Below are positions 50,635 through 59,689 of a stretch of 64,000 nt of DNA, piece after piece. Source of the DNA: Micromonospora radicis (GTDB taxonomy: Bacteria > Actinomycetota > Actinomycetes > Mycobacteriales > Micromonosporaceae); contig NZ_QXEC01000001.1 in NCBI RefSeq assembly GCF_003583405.1, positions 372,001 to 436,000 on the forward strand. Reading direction: 5' to 3'. How positions within the stretch are numbered: position 1 is the first letter of the stretch; the number at the start of each line of letters is the position of its first letter. Made by a program: the position numbers and the translations under genes. The notes beneath the pieces are model-generated. The model ran no database searches, was not told the origin of the DNA, and saw only the letters and a program-made list of their open reading frames with translations.

Positions 50635-51734
50635 CCGACACCGTGCTCGACGCCGACGAGTTGACCCGGGCCGCCCTCGACACCGGCGGCCCCGCCGACC
50701 TGCGTTTCCAACCCGCGTTGCGGCGACTGGTGCAGGCGATCAACGACGAGGCGCGGCTGACCGCCGACGGCGCCCGGGTCGCCCGGGCCTCGCTGGTGAA
50801 CTCGCTGCGCACCCAGCTGCGCCTGGCGGCCCGACCGCCGGCGGGCCCGCCACCGGCGGTGACCGTGGTGACCGGGCTGCACCGCACCGGCACCACCCTG
50901 CTGCAGTCGCTGCTCGCCGCCCACCCCGGTGTGCGCGCACCACAACTGTGGGAGCTGCTGGCCCCGGCCGCGGCACAGCCGGTCGACGAGCTGGTCGCCG
51001 CCGCCACCCGGTACGTCGACGAGTACTACCGGGCCGCGCCCGCGTTCGCCGCCATCCACCCGCTGCACGCCCGCAAGCCCGAGGAGTGTCACCGGCTGAT
51101 CGCCAACAGCTTCCACTCCGAGATCTTCGGCCTGCGCTACCACGTGCCCGGCTACCTGGACTGGCTGGCAAGGCAGGACCACGGCCCGGCGTACGCGCTG
51201 CACCGGGCACAGCTGGCCGCGATCGTCGGCGGGGGTCGCACCGGGCACGTGGTGCTGAAGTGCCCGTTCCACCTGTGGCACGGCGCCGACCTGGCCGCCG
51301 CGTACCCGCAGGCCCGGGTGGTCCGGCTGCACCGGGATCCGGTGGCGACCGTCGCCTCGGTGTGCAGCCTCACCCGTACCGTCCGGGCGGCCCGCTCCGG
51401 CCACGTCGACCCGTACGAGATCGGGGCGTTCTGGCTCGACCGGACCGCCGCCGCCGTGCCCGGACTGCGCGGCGCCGACGCCTTCGCCGGGCTGCCCGTG
51501 CTCGATCTGCGCTACCGCGACCTGGTCGCCGACCCGATGGCGGCCCTCGCCCGGGTCTGCGCGTTCGCCGGACTGCCCTTCGACGCGACGGCCCGGCGGG
51601 CGGTCCGCGACGCCGCCCGGGCCTCCTCGGGCAGCGCACCCGGCCGCCACCAGTACCGGCTGACCGACTACGGGCTCGACGAGGACCGTGTCCGCCGCCG
51701 CTTCGCCGACTACCGGGCCGCCTACCGACTGTGA
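50631..51734 (+). CDS. PAPS-dependent sulfotransferase-family protein
   Basis: A 367-residue sulfotransferase-fold protein starting MTDTVLDADELTRAAL. The 5'-phosphosulfate loop is TGLHRTGTTLLQSLLAAHP (about residues 80-98). The 3'-phosphate motif is RVVRLHRDPVATVASVCSL. The active-site region KPEECHRLIANSFHSE resembles bacterial PF13469 members. It may sulfate the peptide or a precursor. It is coupled to the glutamate-mutase gene and followed after 45 bases by the binding-protein-like gene. Confidence 0.82.
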   Translation: MTDTVLDADELTRAALDTGGPADLRFQPALRRLVQAINDEARLTADGARVARASLVNSLRTQLRLAARPPAGPPPAVTVVTGLHRTGTTLLQSLLAAHPGVRAPQLWELLAPAAAQPVDELVAAATRYVDEYYRAAPAFAAIHPLHARKPEECHRLIANSFHSEIFGLRYHVPGYLDWLARQDHGPAYALHRAQLAAIVGGGRTGHVVLKCPFHLWHGADLAAAYPQARVVRLHRDPVATVASVCSLTRTVRAARSGHVDPYEIGAFWLDRTAAAVPGLRGADAFAGLPVLDLRYRDLVADPMAALARVCAFAGLPFDATARRAVRDAARASSGSAPGRHQYRLTDYGLDEDRVRRRFADYRAAYRL

Positions 51735-51779
51735 CCTCCGCTCCTGCCGGTCGCTCCACCCCACAGAAGGAGAGATGCC

Positions 51780-53090
51780 GTGACCACCACGACGAACACC
51801 CAGGTACCCGCACCGCGTGAGCCGCAGCCGGCGGCGCCGGCCGCCACCCCGATGGAACTGGCCATGCAGGAGGTCGAGGCGGTGAACGCGGTCGCCGGTG
51901 ACAACCCGATCAAGATCGGGATCCTGTCGCCGATGACCCGCCCCGGCGACGCCATGGCGGGCGTGCTGGTCTCCCGGGGGGCCCGGCTGGGCGCCGAGTA
52001 CCTGCGCGAACACGGCGGCGTCCTGGGCGGGCGCAACGTCTCCTTCGTCGCCTACAACGACATGGCCACCGCCGACCACGAGGGCTTCCCCCGCTCCGCC
52101 GTCGCCGGCATGGCGAAGCTGGCCATGGTCGACGAGGTGCTCGCCGTGCTCGGCCAGTGGCACCTGCGTACCACGCCGTGGGTGGCGGAGATGTGCGAGA
52201 AGATCGGCGTGCCGATGTTCGTGGAGAACGGCCACAGCACGGTGACCCACGGGCGGCGGACCATCTACCGCACCTACTTCTCCATCGCCGACCGGGCCCC
52301 GCTGATGATGGACTGCCTGGCCGACATCGGCGCCCGGCGGATCGGCATCATCGCCACCGACACGGTCTTCGGTCAGTCCATGGCCGACACCCTCCAGCAG
52401 TACGGCGAGTCCGTGCACGGGATGGAGTTCCTGCGCTTCGACTTCGCGCAGGAGAGCGTGCTGGACTGGACCGAGCAGCTGCGGCAGATGAAGGAGTGGG
52501 GGCCGGACGCCTTCATCAACGACGGCGTCAACGTCGCCGCCGGCGGCGGCCCGGTCGGCAACAACTACCTCATCCTGCGGCAGGCCATCGAGGTCGGCCT
52601 GCTGCCGTCGGTGCCGATGATGGTGACCTTCGGCTTCCCGATGCGCTCGCAGGACTACTGGCGGATGGCCGGGCCGGGCGGCAACGGGGTGATGTGGCCG
52701 GCGACCAAGTTCCGTCCCTCGTGGTCGGAGATGACGCCGATCGGCCGCTGGTTCACCGACCGGTTCATGCAGCGCTACGGCTTCGCCCCGCCGGACACCT
52801 GCCTGAGCGCGTTCACCGACGTCACCATCATCGGCCAGGCACTGGAGGTGGCCGGCACCGACAGCCGGGAGGCGCTGCTCGACGCCCTGGAGTCCACCGA
52901 GTTCGACACCTGGCGCGGGCCGCTGCGCTTCGAGCGCGGCGCGGAGCACTGGCACCACAACCCGCCGGAGCTGGTCGTCATGCAGTACCAGACGGTCGGG
53001 CAGACCTTCGACGACGCCGCGGTCATCTACCCGCCGAACCTGGCCGACAGCAAGTTCCGGCCCTCGGCGGCCGACGGGGAGCTGCCGTGA
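51780..53090 (+). CDS. Signal-less urea/amide-type binding protein in the NRPS cluster
   Basis: A 436-residue protein from GTG 51780 with AGGAGAGATGCC upstream. It has the type I periplasmic-binding fold of Leu/amide transporters (IKIGILSPMTRPGDAMAGVLVSRGARLGAEYL, GQWHLRTTPWVAEMCEKIGVP). The first 40 residues are Thr/Pro/Glu-rich with no signal peptide, lipobox or membrane segment. It is fused by a GTGA overlap to a biosynthetic gene and no transporter genes are near. A cytosolic sensor, precursor-binding or enzyme role is possible. I cannot assign one. Confidence 0.72.
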   Translation: MTTTTNTQVPAPREPQPAAPAATPMELAMQEVEAVNAVAGDNPIKIGILSPMTRPGDAMAGVLVSRGARLGAEYLREHGGVLGGRNVSFVAYNDMATADHEGFPRSAVAGMAKLAMVDEVLAVLGQWHLRTTPWVAEMCEKIGVPMFVENGHSTVTHGRRTIYRTYFSIADRAPLMMDCLADIGARRIGIIATDTVFGQSMADTLQQYGESVHGMEFLRFDFAQESVLDWTEQLRQMKEWGPDAFINDGVNVAAGGGPVGNNYLILRQAIEVGLLPSVPMMVTFGFPMRSQDYWRMAGPGGNGVMWPATKFRPSWSEMTPIGRWFTDRFMQRYGFAPPDTCLSAFTDVTIIGQALEVAGTDSREALLDALESTEFDTWRGPLRFERGAEHWHHNPPELVVMQYQTVGQTFDDAAVIYPPNLADSKFRPSAADGELP

Positions 53091-54802
53091 CAACAGGCAC
53101 CGGGGCGGACCGGGTGGCCGGTCCACCCCGCACCGCCGCGGCCACCGTCGTGGCCGCACTGCGCGCCCACGGCGTCGACCGGGTGTTCTGCGTGGCCGGG
53201 GAGAGCTACCTGGCGGTCCTCGACGAGCTGCACGCCACGGCCACGATCGACGTGGTGACCAACCGGCACGAGGCGTCCGCCGGCTTCGCCGCCCTCGCCG
53301 ACGCCAAACTCACCGGACGCGCCGGGGTGTGTCTGGTCAGCCGCGGCCCGGGGGCCACCAACGCCAGCATCGCGGTGCACTCGGCGTTGCAGGACGCCGC
53401 GCCGTTGCTGCTCGTGGTCGGCCAGGCGCCCCGGTCCGACCTCGGCACCGACGCGTTCCAGGAGATCGACTACGCCCGCGCCTTCAGCGGCCTGGCCAAG
53501 GAGGTGCTGGTGCTGCTGGAGCCGGCCCGCACCGGCGAGTTCGTCACCCGGGCGCTGCGGGTGGCGCAGTCGGGCACCCCCGGCCCGGTGGTGCTGGTGC
53601 TGCCCGAGGACGTGCTGGAGTCGGCGGACCCGAACGGGGCGCTGCCGGCGCGGTGGCAGCCGGGCGCCGCCGCCGTCGCACCGGCCGACCTCGACCGGGT
53701 GCTCGACCTGCTGCGCGACGCGCAGCGTCCGCTGCTGCTGGCGGGCGGCGGGCTGGCCGACCCGGCCGGCCGGCGGTTGCTGGCCGCCGCCGCCCACCGG
53801 CACCACCTGCCGGTGCTGACCAGCAACAAGCGGCAGGACCTCTTCGACAACCGGGATCCCTGCTACGCCGGCCACCTGCACAACAACACCCAGCCGGCGC
53901 AGCGGGCGCTGCTGGACCGCGCCGACCTGGTCCTGGCGGTCGGCACCCGGCTCGACGACGTGACCACGCTGGGGCGGCGGCTGCCGCGCCCGGGCAACCC
54001 GCGGCAGCCGCTGGTGCACGTCCACCCCGATCCGCAGCGGCTGGGACGGACCCATCCGCCGACGGTCGGGGTGGCCGCCGACCCGGTGCAGTTCCTGCGA
54101 CAACTCGCCGCGGCCGACCCGGCCGGGGTGGACGCCGGGCGGGTGGCGTGGGTCGACGAACTGCACGGGGTGGAGGTGGCCAAGGCCCGCTGGTCGACCC
54201 ATCCCAGCGACGACGGGCTGGCCTTCGGCGCGCTCGTCGCCGGGCTGGACGAACTCACCGGCGGCGACGTGGTGGTGACCCTCGACTCGGGCACCTTCAC
54301 CAGTTGGCTCTACCGCTACCTGCGGCTCACCGGTGCGGGTCGGATGCTCGGCATCGGATCGAGCGCGATGGGGTTCGGCGTGCCGGCCGGGGTGGCCGCC
54401 GCGCTGCGTACCGGTCGACCGACCGTGGTGATCGTGGGGGACGGCGGATTCCTGATGACCGGCTCCGAACTGGCCACCGCGGTCAGCCGCCGGCTGCCGC
54501 TGATCGTGGTGATCGCCAACAACGGCAGCTACGGCACCATCCGGGCCCACCAGGAACGGGCCTACCCCGGCCGGGTCATCGCCACCGACCTGGACAATCC
54601 CGACTTCGTCGCGCTGGCCCGGGCGTACGGCGCGCTGGGGCTGGCGGTCGGCACCGAGCAGGACGTCGAACCGGCCCTCGCCCGCGCCCTGGCCCACGAC
54701 GGACCGGTGGTCGTCGACGTACGCACCAGCCTGTCCTGGATCTCGGCGTACCGGCGGATCGACGTGAGCGGCTCGACCGAGGTGGAGGTGGGTGTCGCGT
54801 GA
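53087..54802 (+). CDS. Thiamine-diphosphate enzyme of the acetolactate-synthase superfamily
   Basis: A 571-residue ThDP enzyme from GTG 53087. N-terminal catalytic Glu lies in TNRHEASAGFAALADA. The central Rossmann-like domain follows. The ThDP-Mg motif is GDGGFLMTGSELATAVSRR...ANN. It could form a new C-C bond from pyruvate or a 2-oxo acid, or decarboxylate one. I cannot distinguish acetolactate, sulfopyruvate or other activities. It is coupled at both ends by four-base overlaps. Confidence 0.83.
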   Translation: MTTGTGADRVAGPPRTAAATVVAALRAHGVDRVFCVAGESYLAVLDELHATATIDVVTNRHEASAGFAALADAKLTGRAGVCLVSRGPGATNASIAVHSALQDAAPLLLVVGQAPRSDLGTDAFQEIDYARAFSGLAKEVLVLLEPARTGEFVTRALRVAQSGTPGPVVLVLPEDVLESADPNGALPARWQPGAAAVAPADLDRVLDLLRDAQRPLLLAGGGLADPAGRRLLAAAAHRHHLPVLTSNKRQDLFDNRDPCYAGHLHNNTQPAQRALLDRADLVLAVGTRLDDVTTLGRRLPRPGNPRQPLVHVHPDPQRLGRTHPPTVGVAADPVQFLRQLAAADPAGVDAGRVAWVDELHGVEVAKARWSTHPSDDGLAFGALVAGLDELTGGDVVVTLDSGTFTSWLYRYLRLTGAGRMLGIGSSAMGFGVPAGVAAALRTGRPTVVIVGDGGFLMTGSELATAVSRRLPLIVVIANNGSYGTIRAHQERAYPGRVIATDLDNPDFVALARAYGALGLAVGTEQDVEPALARALAHDGPVVVDVRTSLSWISAYRRIDVSGSTEVEVGVA

Positions 54803-56196
54803 GCCGGTACGAATCGCTGACCGACCTGATCGGGAACACCCCGCTGGTCCGGCTGCGCCGGGTGGTCGCCGCCGACTCGGCACCGTTGTACGCCAAGGTG
54901 GAGTACCTCAACCCGGGCGGCTCGGTGAAGGACCGCATCGCGTTGCGGATGGTGGCCGCCGCCGAGGCGCAGGGGCTGCTGGGGCCCGGTGGCACGATCG
55001 TCGAACCGACCTCCGGCAACACCGGCGTCGGGCTGGCCATCGTCGCCCAGCAGAAGGGCTACCACTGCGTCTTCACCTGCCCGGACAAGGTCTCCCGCGA
55101 CAAGATCGACGTGTTGCGGGCGTACGGGGCGGAGGTGGTTATCTGCCCGGCGGCGGTGCGGCCCGAGCATCCCGACTCGTACCGCAGCGTGGCCCGCCGG
55201 ATCGCCGCCGAGCGGCCCGGCGCGGTGCAGCTGAACCAGTACGCCAACCAGAGCAACCCGGACTCGCACTACCACACCACGGGACCGGAGCTGTGGCGGC
55301 AGACCGAGGGCCGACTGACCCACTTCGTCACCGGCATCGGCACCGGCGGCACCATCTCCGGCACCGGCCGTTACCTCAAGGAGGTCTCCGACGGCGCCGT
55401 GCGGGTCGTCGGGGTCGACCCCGACGGGTCGATCTACTCCGGCGGCACCGGCCGCCCGTACCTGCTGGAGGGGGTCGGGCAGCCGAGCTACCCGGACTCC
55501 TACGACCCGACCGTGGTGGACGAGATCATTCCGGTCGCCGACCACGAGGCGATCATGATGACCCGCCGGCTGGCCCGCGAGGACGCCCTGCTCACCGGCG
55601 GCTCCGGTGGGATGGCGGTGGCCGCCGCGGCCCGGGTCGCCGCCGAGGCCGGTCCGCAGGCGTTGGTCGTGGTCCTGCTGCCCGACTCCGGCCGGGGCTA
55701 CCTGTCGAAGATCTTCAACGACGACTGGCTGGCCGGCCTGGGCCTCCACGACCCGCCCACCGACCAGCCGAGGGTCCGCGACGCGGCCATCGGCGGTCAT
55801 CCGGCGCTGATCCGGCCCGACGAGACCCTCGCCCACGCGGTGAAGCTGCTGCGCGACGCCGACACCACGCACCTGCTGGTCAGTGCCGCACCGCCACCGG
55901 TACGCCTGGCCGAGATCCTGGGCACGGTCACCGCGGCGGTGCTGGCCCGGGCGTACGCCGCCGGCGCCGGCCCGGACGAGCCGGTCGGTGCCCACCTGGG
56001 CCCGGTGCCGCCGCAGGTCGGCGCCGGGATGCCGCTGCCGGACGTGATCCCGCTGCTGACCGACCCGTCGGCCGCCCTGCTGGTGGTCGACGGGGGCCGC
56101 CCGAGCTGCCTGTTGACCGCACGGTGCCTCGTCGGCTACCTCGCCGAGGGTCGACCGGCGGGCCTGTCCGCACCTTCGCCGCTGGGGGAACAGTGA
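54799..56196 (+). CDS. Cystathionine beta-synthase-like PLP enzyme with CBS domain pair
   Basis: A 465-residue fold-type II PLP enzyme from GTG 54799. The PLP Lys is in NPGGSVKDRIA, the substrate loop is TSGNTGVGLA and the phosphate cup GTGGTISG. Residues about 330-460 form two CBS domains. The size matches actinobacterial cystathionine beta-synthase. In this cluster it may instead perform beta-replacement on an activated Ser or Thr, as CysK-like enzymes do for 2,3-diaminopropionate or diaminobutyrate. It is coupled to its neighbours by GTGA overlaps. Confidence 0.87.
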   Translation: MSRYESLTDLIGNTPLVRLRRVVAADSAPLYAKVEYLNPGGSVKDRIALRMVAAAEAQGLLGPGGTIVEPTSGNTGVGLAIVAQQKGYHCVFTCPDKVSRDKIDVLRAYGAEVVICPAAVRPEHPDSYRSVARRIAAERPGAVQLNQYANQSNPDSHYHTTGPELWRQTEGRLTHFVTGIGTGGTISGTGRYLKEVSDGAVRVVGVDPDGSIYSGGTGRPYLLEGVGQPSYPDSYDPTVVDEIIPVADHEAIMMTRRLAREDALLTGGSGGMAVAAAARVAAEAGPQALVVVLLPDSGRGYLSKIFNDDWLAGLGLHDPPTDQPRVRDAAIGGHPALIRPDETLAHAVKLLRDADTTHLLVSAAPPPVRLAEILGTVTAAVLARAYAAGAGPDEPVGAHLGPVPPQVGAGMPLPDVIPLLTDPSAALLVVDGGRPSCLLTARCLVGYLAEGRPAGLSAPSPLGEQ

Positions 56197-57380
56197 ACAC
56201 TGTCATCGAGTACGTCGACCCGGTCGAGGGTTTCCGGGGCTGGCTGGCCTACGACGGACTGGACTGCCGGCTGGCCGCCGGGGGGTGCCGGGTCACCCCC
56301 GGCCTGACCGCGGCCGACCTGTCCGAACTGGCCGGTCGGATGACCCTGAAGGAACGGCTGCTGGGCATCAACGTCGACGGCGCCAAGTGCGGCATCGACT
56401 ACGACCCGCACGCGCCGGGCAAGGCCGAGGCGCTGCGCCGGTTCCTCGGCTTCCTGCGCGGCCAACTGATGACCCGCTTCAGCATGGGCTGCGACATGGG
56501 CACCCGCTGGGAGGAACTGGAACAACTGGCCGCCGCCGAGGGCATCCCGTCGATCAAGTACGCGGTGCGCGGCGCCCAGGGCTTCAGCGCGGCGGAGTTC
56601 GTCGACCGGATGAGCCTGCTCGACCAGCACGTCGGCGCGCTGACCCTGGCCCAGCGCCGGGCCGGGCACGCGCTGGCCCAGGCGGCGGTGATGGCGGCGC
56701 GGGCCAGTGCCCTGCCCGGCCCGCTCTCCTGCACCCTGCAGGGCTTCGGCAACCTCGGCCGGGCGGCGGCGTACACCCTGTCGCAGGAGGGGGTCCGGAT
56801 CACCGGGATCGCCGACGAGTACGGCTGCGTCGCCGACCCGCGCGGGCTGGACGTGGCCGCGATGCTGACCGAACCGGCCGGCACCCCGGTGCCGGCGCTC
56901 GCGCCGCACGCCCGGCGGATGCCGCCGACCGCCCTGTTCGACCTGCCGACCGACCTGGTGCTGCTCGCCGCCGGAGCGGACGGCCTGCCGGCCGAGCGGG
57001 CCGACCGGCTGGCGGCCCCGGTGGTGGTGGTCGGCGCGAACTGCGGCCTGAGCCCGCAGGCGGAGCACGCCCTGCACCGTGCCGGGGTGCTGGTGGTGCC
57101 CGACTTCGTCGGCGGCATCGGCGGGTCCGCGTCGATGGAGGCGCTGTTCGGTCCGGCCCGCTGCCCCAGCCCGAAGGGGGTGCTCGACGGGGTGACCGAG
57201 CTGATGCGCCAGCTCGTCGACCACCTCACCGACGAGGCCCGGCGCCGCGACCTGCCGCTGCGCCAGGTCGCCTACGACACCGCCGCCGCCGCCCGGGTGT
57301 TCCCCGGCGAGGCGCCGTACGGCGGCAGTCCCTTCCGTACCCGACCGCTGACCACGGCCAGCCATCCCGTCCGTCGCTGA
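56193..57380 (+). CDS. Glu/Leu/Phe/Val dehydrogenase-family protein
   Basis: A 395-residue protein from GTG 56193. The substrate domain has GINVDGAKCGIDYDP with a candidate catalytic Lys and MGCDMGTRWEELE. The nucleotide domain has the GFGNLGRAAAYTL dinucleotide motif, then GANCGLSPQAEHALHRAGVLVVPDFVGGIGG. It is shorter and more divergent than glutamate dehydrogenase. It may deaminate or aminate an unusual amino acid. Placement between the beta-synthase and lyase genes suggests it acts in the same precursor pathway. Confidence 0.8.
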   Translation: MNTVIEYVDPVEGFRGWLAYDGLDCRLAAGGCRVTPGLTAADLSELAGRMTLKERLLGINVDGAKCGIDYDPHAPGKAEALRRFLGFLRGQLMTRFSMGCDMGTRWEELEQLAAAEGIPSIKYAVRGAQGFSAAEFVDRMSLLDQHVGALTLAQRRAGHALAQAAVMAARASALPGPLSCTLQGFGNLGRAAAYTLSQEGVRITGIADEYGCVADPRGLDVAAMLTEPAGTPVPALAPHARRMPPTALFDLPTDLVLLAAGADGLPAERADRLAAPVVVVGANCGLSPQAEHALHRAGVLVVPDFVGGIGGSASMEALFGPARCPSPKGVLDGVTELMRQLVDHLTDEARRRDLPLRQVAYDTAAAARVFPGEAPYGGSPFRTRPLTTASHPVRR

Positions 57381-57393
57381 ACCGGAGGCACCC

Positions 57394-58803
57394 ATGTCCG
57401 TCACCCACGCACACTCGGTCGACACCTGCCGCCACGAGCGGGGGCACATCACCGACTCACGCTTCTACGGCAACCGGTACGCCACCGCTGCCAGTCGCCG
57501 GATCTACTGCGACGTCTGCCGCAAGCAACGCTGGCTCGACATCGAGGCGGCGCTGGCCCGCGCGCAGGGTGAGCTGGGCATGATCCCCGGTCACGTGGTC
57601 GAGGGCATCGTCGCTGCGGCCCGGTTGGAACGCATCGACCTCGACGCGGTGCAGGAGGAGATCGACCGCTCCGGGCACTCCCTGGTCGGGTTGCTGCGCG
57701 TCTTCCAGGCCGCCTGCCCCGACGGCAGCGGCGAGTTCATCCACTTCGGCGCCACCACCCAGGACATCCAGGACACCGGCCAGTCGTTGGAGATCCGGGA
57801 CACCCTCGACGAACTGGACCGGGAGCTGGCGGAGATCCTCACCTGCCTGGTCGAGCTGGCCGAACAGCACGCCGACACGGTCGCCGTCGGGCGGACCCAC
57901 GCCCGCGCCGCCCTGCCGATGAGCTTCGGCCTCAAGATCGCCAGCTGGATCGACGAGATCCTCCGGCACACCGAGCGGCTGGCCACCGTGCGCTCCCGGG
58001 TGGTGGTGGCGCAGCTGTTCGGCGGGGCCGGCACCATGGCCGGCTTCGGTGGCGAGGGCATCGGCCTGCTGGAACGCTTCGCCGCCCAGCTGGGTCTGGG
58101 CGTACCGACGATCGGCTGGCACGTGGCCCGGGACCGGATGGTCGAGTTCGTCACCACGTCCGCCATGGTCGCCGGCACCCTGGGGCGTATCGCCGACGAG
58201 ATCCGCACCATCGGCCGACCCGAGTTCGGTGAGGTCACCGAGCCGTGGCGGTACGGCAAGGTCGGGTCGAGCACCATGCCGCACAAGCGCAACCCGGAGC
58301 GCTGCGAGCAGGTGGTGGTGATGGCGAAGCTGGCCGCCGCGCAGGCCGGCATCGCGTTCACCGGCATGATCGGCGACCACGAGCGGGACTCGCGGTCGCT
58401 GCGGGTGGAGTGGGCGTGCGTACCGGACGTGTCCCACTACACCCTGGCCGCCTGTGAGATCACCCGGGAACTGGTGCAGGGGCTGACCGTCAACGTGGAC
58501 CGGCTGCGCGAGAACACCCGGAGCGTCGCCGACCAGTTGGCCTCCGAGCGACTGATGCTCGCTCTCGGCGAGCACGTCGGCAAGCAGACCGCCCACGAGC
58601 GGGTCTACGAGCTGAGCCAGCACGCCCAGGATGCCGGCCGGTCGCTGCGGGAGCTGCTGGACGGCTGCGCGGACCTGCGCGAGCTGCTGTCGGACGAGCA
58701 GATCGAGGTCATCTTCGACCCGGCCGGCTACCTCGGTGCCTCGGCCGACCTGACCCACCGTACGGCGGCCGAGGCCCGCAAGTGGCTGGGCGGTCGGGAG
58801 TGA
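57394..58803 (+). CDS. Fumarase/aspartase-superfamily lyase (adenylosuccinate-lyase type)
   Basis: A 469-residue lyase with GGAGGCACCC before ATG 57394. The superfamily signature GSSTMPHKRNPERCEQV (about residues 290-306) is intact, as is FGATTQDIQDTGQSLEI and the TH pair in GRTHARAALPMSFG. The enzyme should eliminate fumarate from an N-succinyl intermediate. In pacidamycin-type pathways such a lyase follows a CysK-like step to release 2,3-diaminobutyrate. It lies 13 bases after the dehydrogenase-like gene. Confidence 0.87.
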   Translation: MSVTHAHSVDTCRHERGHITDSRFYGNRYATAASRRIYCDVCRKQRWLDIEAALARAQGELGMIPGHVVEGIVAAARLERIDLDAVQEEIDRSGHSLVGLLRVFQAACPDGSGEFIHFGATTQDIQDTGQSLEIRDTLDELDRELAEILTCLVELAEQHADTVAVGRTHARAALPMSFGLKIASWIDEILRHTERLATVRSRVVVAQLFGGAGTMAGFGGEGIGLLERFAAQLGLGVPTIGWHVARDRMVEFVTTSAMVAGTLGRIADEIRTIGRPEFGEVTEPWRYGKVGSSTMPHKRNPERCEQVVVMAKLAAAQAGIAFTGMIGDHERDSRSLRVEWACVPDVSHYTLAACEITRELVQGLTVNVDRLRENTRSVADQLASERLMLALGEHVGKQTAHERVYELSQHAQDAGRSLRELLDGCADLRELLSDEQIEVIFDPAGYLGASADLTHRTAAEARKWLGGRE

Positions 58804-58880
58804 CCGGTGCCCGCTGCCGGGACCGGCCGGGGCACCGGTCCGGTCCCGGTCCACGCCCGGGCCGGCGCGTGCCGGTCCGG

Positions 58881-59624
58881 TCAGCCCCGACCCATCAGGG
58901 CACCACCGTTGATCTGGATGATCTGACCGGTGACGAAACCCGCACCCGGACCGGCCAGGTACGCCACCAGTTCGGCCACGTCCGCGACGGTGCCGCCCCG
59001 GCCGACCGGCGCCTGCGCCGAACGCTGCCGGTGGAACTCCGGGGTCATCCGCTCGCGGAAGAAATCCGTACCGCCGATGTAACCCGGCGCCACCACGTTG
59101 ACCGTGATGCCGTCGGCGGCCAACTGCCCGGCCAGCTCCGTGGACCAGGGGTGCAGCGCGGCCTTCGCGGCACCGTAGGAGGTGTTGCCGCGGAAGGCGG
59201 CGATCGAACTCACCGTGACGATCCGGCCGCCGGGGCGGCGCAGCGCCGGCAGCAGCGCCTGGGTCAACAGCACCACCGGCAGCACGTTGCCGCCGAGGTT
59301 GCGCAGGTACTGCTCGCGAGTGGTGTCCAGGTCGTCGCTCGGGTACGGCGCGAAGTTGCCCCCGGCGTTGTTGACCAGCACGTCCACCGTCGCGCCGGCC
59401 GCGGTGATCTCCTCGGCGGCCCGGCGTACCTCGGCCGGCTCGCACAGGTCGGCGACGACGGAGCGGACCCGGCGCCCGTCGTACGACAGCTCCTCGGTGG
59501 CCTCCCGCAGCACCTCGGCGCGCCGGCCGAGCAGCACCACCTCGTGCTCCGCGGCCAGTTGGTCGGCGATGGCCCGACCGATGCCGGTGCCACCTCCGGA
59601 CACCACGGCGACCTTGCGCACCAC
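58881..59624 (-). CDS. Short-chain dehydrogenase/reductase
   Basis: About 247 residues with the SDR fold: SGGGTGIGRAIA (NAD(P) loop), NNAGG, Ser in TVSSIAAF and the Y-x-x-x-K pair in SYGAAKAALH. The start is one of several GTG codons (59630-59621); GTG 59624 has GGAGAGG at the best distance. It is divergent from the aminotransferase gene. It is probably a ketoreductase or alcohol dehydrogenase for a cluster intermediate. Confidence 0.83.
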   Translation of the reverse strand: MVRKVAVVSGGGTGIGRAIADQLAAEHEVVLLGRRAEVLREATEELSYDGRRVRSVVADLCEPAEVRRAAEEITAAGATVDVLVNNAGGNFAPYPSDDLDTTREQYLRNLGGNVLPVVLLTQALLPALRRPGGRIVTVSSIAAFRGNTSYGAAKAALHPWSTELAGQLAADGITVNVVAPGYIGGTDFFRERMTPEFHRQRSAQAPVGRGGTVADVAELVAYLAGPGAGFVTGQIIQINGGALMGRG

Positions 59625-59689
59625 GACCACCCCTCTCCGTTGTCGATGTCCGGCAGTATCCACCAACTCGGCCCGACGGGAGCAGCCGC

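Noticed and set aside
52157..53086. 310-residue N-terminal extension of the ThDP enzyme
   Set aside because: The extension is out-of-frame reading of the binding-protein-like gene. The GTG at 53087 overlaps that gene's stop and starts a normal enzyme.
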